Origin: Planctomycetaceae bacterium
GTDB taxonomy: Bacteria; Planctomycetota; Planctomycetia; Pirellulales; UBA1268
Direction: 5' to 3'
Assembly: GCA_003488325.1 (NCBI GenBank)
Contig: DNLZ01000323.1
Location: 12,811 to 19,924 of the forward strand
Length of the DNA: 7,114 bases
The first letter of the stretch is position 1, and the number at the start of each line of letters is the position of its first letter. The position numbers and the translations under genes were made by a program. Shown one piece after another: positions 6,527 to 7,114 of this stretch. A model generated the notes under the pieces. That model was not told the DNA's origin and did not search any database. It saw nothing but the letters and a program-made list of their open reading frames with translations.

Positions 6527-6570
6527 GTGACGCCTTCGCAGGTGTCGGCGGCGCCGCGGGGGGGCGTCAC
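6527..6570. repeat. Inverted repeat spanning the nuoI-nuoA junction
   Basis: GTGACGCC (6527-6534) and GGCGTCAC (6563-6570) are perfect 8-base reverse complements. Between them lies a further 10-base palindrome, GCGGCGCCGC (6548-6557). In the transcript this would form a GC-rich stem-loop that includes the nuoI stop codon and ends 12 bases before the nuoA ATG. No T-run follows, so it is more likely an RNA processing or stability element, or chance in GC-rich DNA, than a terminator. Confidence 0.35.
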
Positions 6571-7094
6571 TGGTTCGGACCGCCGTGAACAGGTTCCACG
6601 ATCACCTTCGCGGCAGCCACGGCGGTCGGATTGAGCGTGGACCGCCCCCAGGCCACTTCGACGGGCAGGCGGGCGAAGTCCACGATCGTTCCGTCGCGAC
6701 TGTAGCACGAGAGGTCGAGCGTCGAACCCATGAAGATGCAATCGACCGGGCAGGGCTCCACGCAGAGCGCACAGAACATGCACTTCGAGTAGTCGATCGT
6801 GAATCCGCTCACGCGGAATCCCTTGCCGTTCTCGACCCGCTCCTTCCCGATGTAGATGCAATCGACCGGGCACGCCTTGGCGCACTGGTCACAGGCGATG
6901 CAGGTCGTCAGGTCGTACCGGTGGAACCCGCGATACCTCGCCGCGACCGGAGCGGGCAGTTCCGGATAGGCGAAGTGGTCGGTGAACGTCCGGCGATTCT
7001 GGTCGTACGTGCTGCCGAAGACGCGAAGCGTCACGAGCATCCCATGCAGCACGGTCCCGACCGCGGAACAGAGGTTCCGAAACCAAACGATCAT
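6567..7094 (-). CDS. nuoI: NADH-quinone oxidoreductase subunit I (two [4Fe-4S] ferredoxin-type subunit)
   Basis: 175 residues, close to the usual length of about 160-180. The family role is to carry iron-sulfur clusters N6a and N6b in the peripheral arm of complex I, passing electrons from NuoG towards cluster N2 in NuoB. Two ferredoxin motifs are visible: C65-x2-C68-x2-C71-x3-C75-P and C105-x2-C108-x2-C111-x3-C115-P. Each is followed by V-D-C, giving extra cysteines C79 and C119. The hydrophobic, amphipathic N-terminus (residues 1-27) fits the segment that lies on the membrane in this family. The ATG start gives a normal N-terminus, but no Shine-Dalgarno is seen and the frame is open to the window edge, so a slightly earlier start is possible. 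It is the most upstream gene visible and lies 52 bases before nuoA; in most operons nuoI follows nuoH, so the position is unusual. Confidence 0.96.
   Translation of the reverse strand: MIVWFRNLCSAVGTVLHGMLVTLRVFGSTYDQNRRTFTDHFAYPELPAPVAARYRGFHRYDLTTCIACDQCAKACPVDCIYIGKERVENGKGFRVSGFTIDYSKCMFCALCVEPCPVDCIFMGSTLDLSCYSRDGTIVDFARLPVEVAWGRSTLNPTAVAAAKVIVEPVHGGPNQ
6730..6872. repeat. Near-identical 23-base direct repeats inside nuoI
   Basis: Positions 6730-6752 and 6850-6872 agree at 22 of 23 bases and are 120 bases apart. They encode the C-P-V-D-C-I segment and following residues of the two ferredoxin motifs. The repeat mirrors the internal duplication of the two-cluster fold, but the DNA identity is higher than protein conservation needs. 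Confidence 0.7.
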
Positions 7095-7114
7095 GGGATC
7101 CGACCAGGGGAGTG

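Noticed and set aside
2549..6634. Open plus-strand frame of 1361 codons opposite nuoA, nuoC, nuoD and nuoH.
   Set aside because: Its product is extremely rich in Arg, His, Glu, Gly and Pro with no domain or membrane pattern. It lies opposite four clear conserved genes and runs through their gaps. Stop codons are rare in the antisense of GC-rich coding DNA, so it is a shadow.

Overview
The window is part of one minus-strand operon for the proton-pumping NADH-quinone oxidoreductase (respiratory complex I, type I NDH). Read in the direction of transcription (right to left), the order is nuoI, nuoA, nuoC, nuoD, a 222-base gap, nuoH, nuoJ, nuoK and the first 471 codons of nuoL, which runs off the left edge. 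Every gene was recognised from family motifs in its translation. nuoH/nuoJ and nuoJ/nuoK overlap by ATGA, and the other junctions are 16 to 54 bases apart except for nuoD-nuoH. No RNA gene, mobile element or CRISPR array is visible.

Together the genes supply the quinone-reducing connecting module (NuoC, NuoD, NuoI), the quinone-cavity and proximal membrane subunits (NuoH, NuoA, NuoJ, NuoK) and the start of the antiporter-like pumping arm (NuoL). The N2-cluster subunit NuoB is not between nuoA and nuoC, where it normally sits. The NADH-oxidising module (NuoE, NuoF, NuoG) is not between nuoD and nuoH. nuoI, which usually follows nuoH, stands upstream of nuoA. Any missing genes must lie outside the window.

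The membrane subunits carry unusual extra sequence: about 80 residues in NuoA, a histidine-rich loop plus two more insertions in NuoL, an N-terminal extension in NuoK, a long loop and tail in NuoJ, and a C-terminal tail in NuoH. With the known topology of complex I, most of these map to the periplasmic face. This is the most interesting signal in the window and suggests an enlarged outer surface of the complex.

The DNA is GC-rich (by eye about two thirds G+C), so long spurious frames are open on the opposite strand. Several genes lack a clear Shine-Dalgarno sequence. GC-rich DNA, SD-poor starts and enlarged complex I membrane subunits would fit a planctomycete or a related deep bacterial lineage. 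This is an inference from general impression and was not tested by any search.
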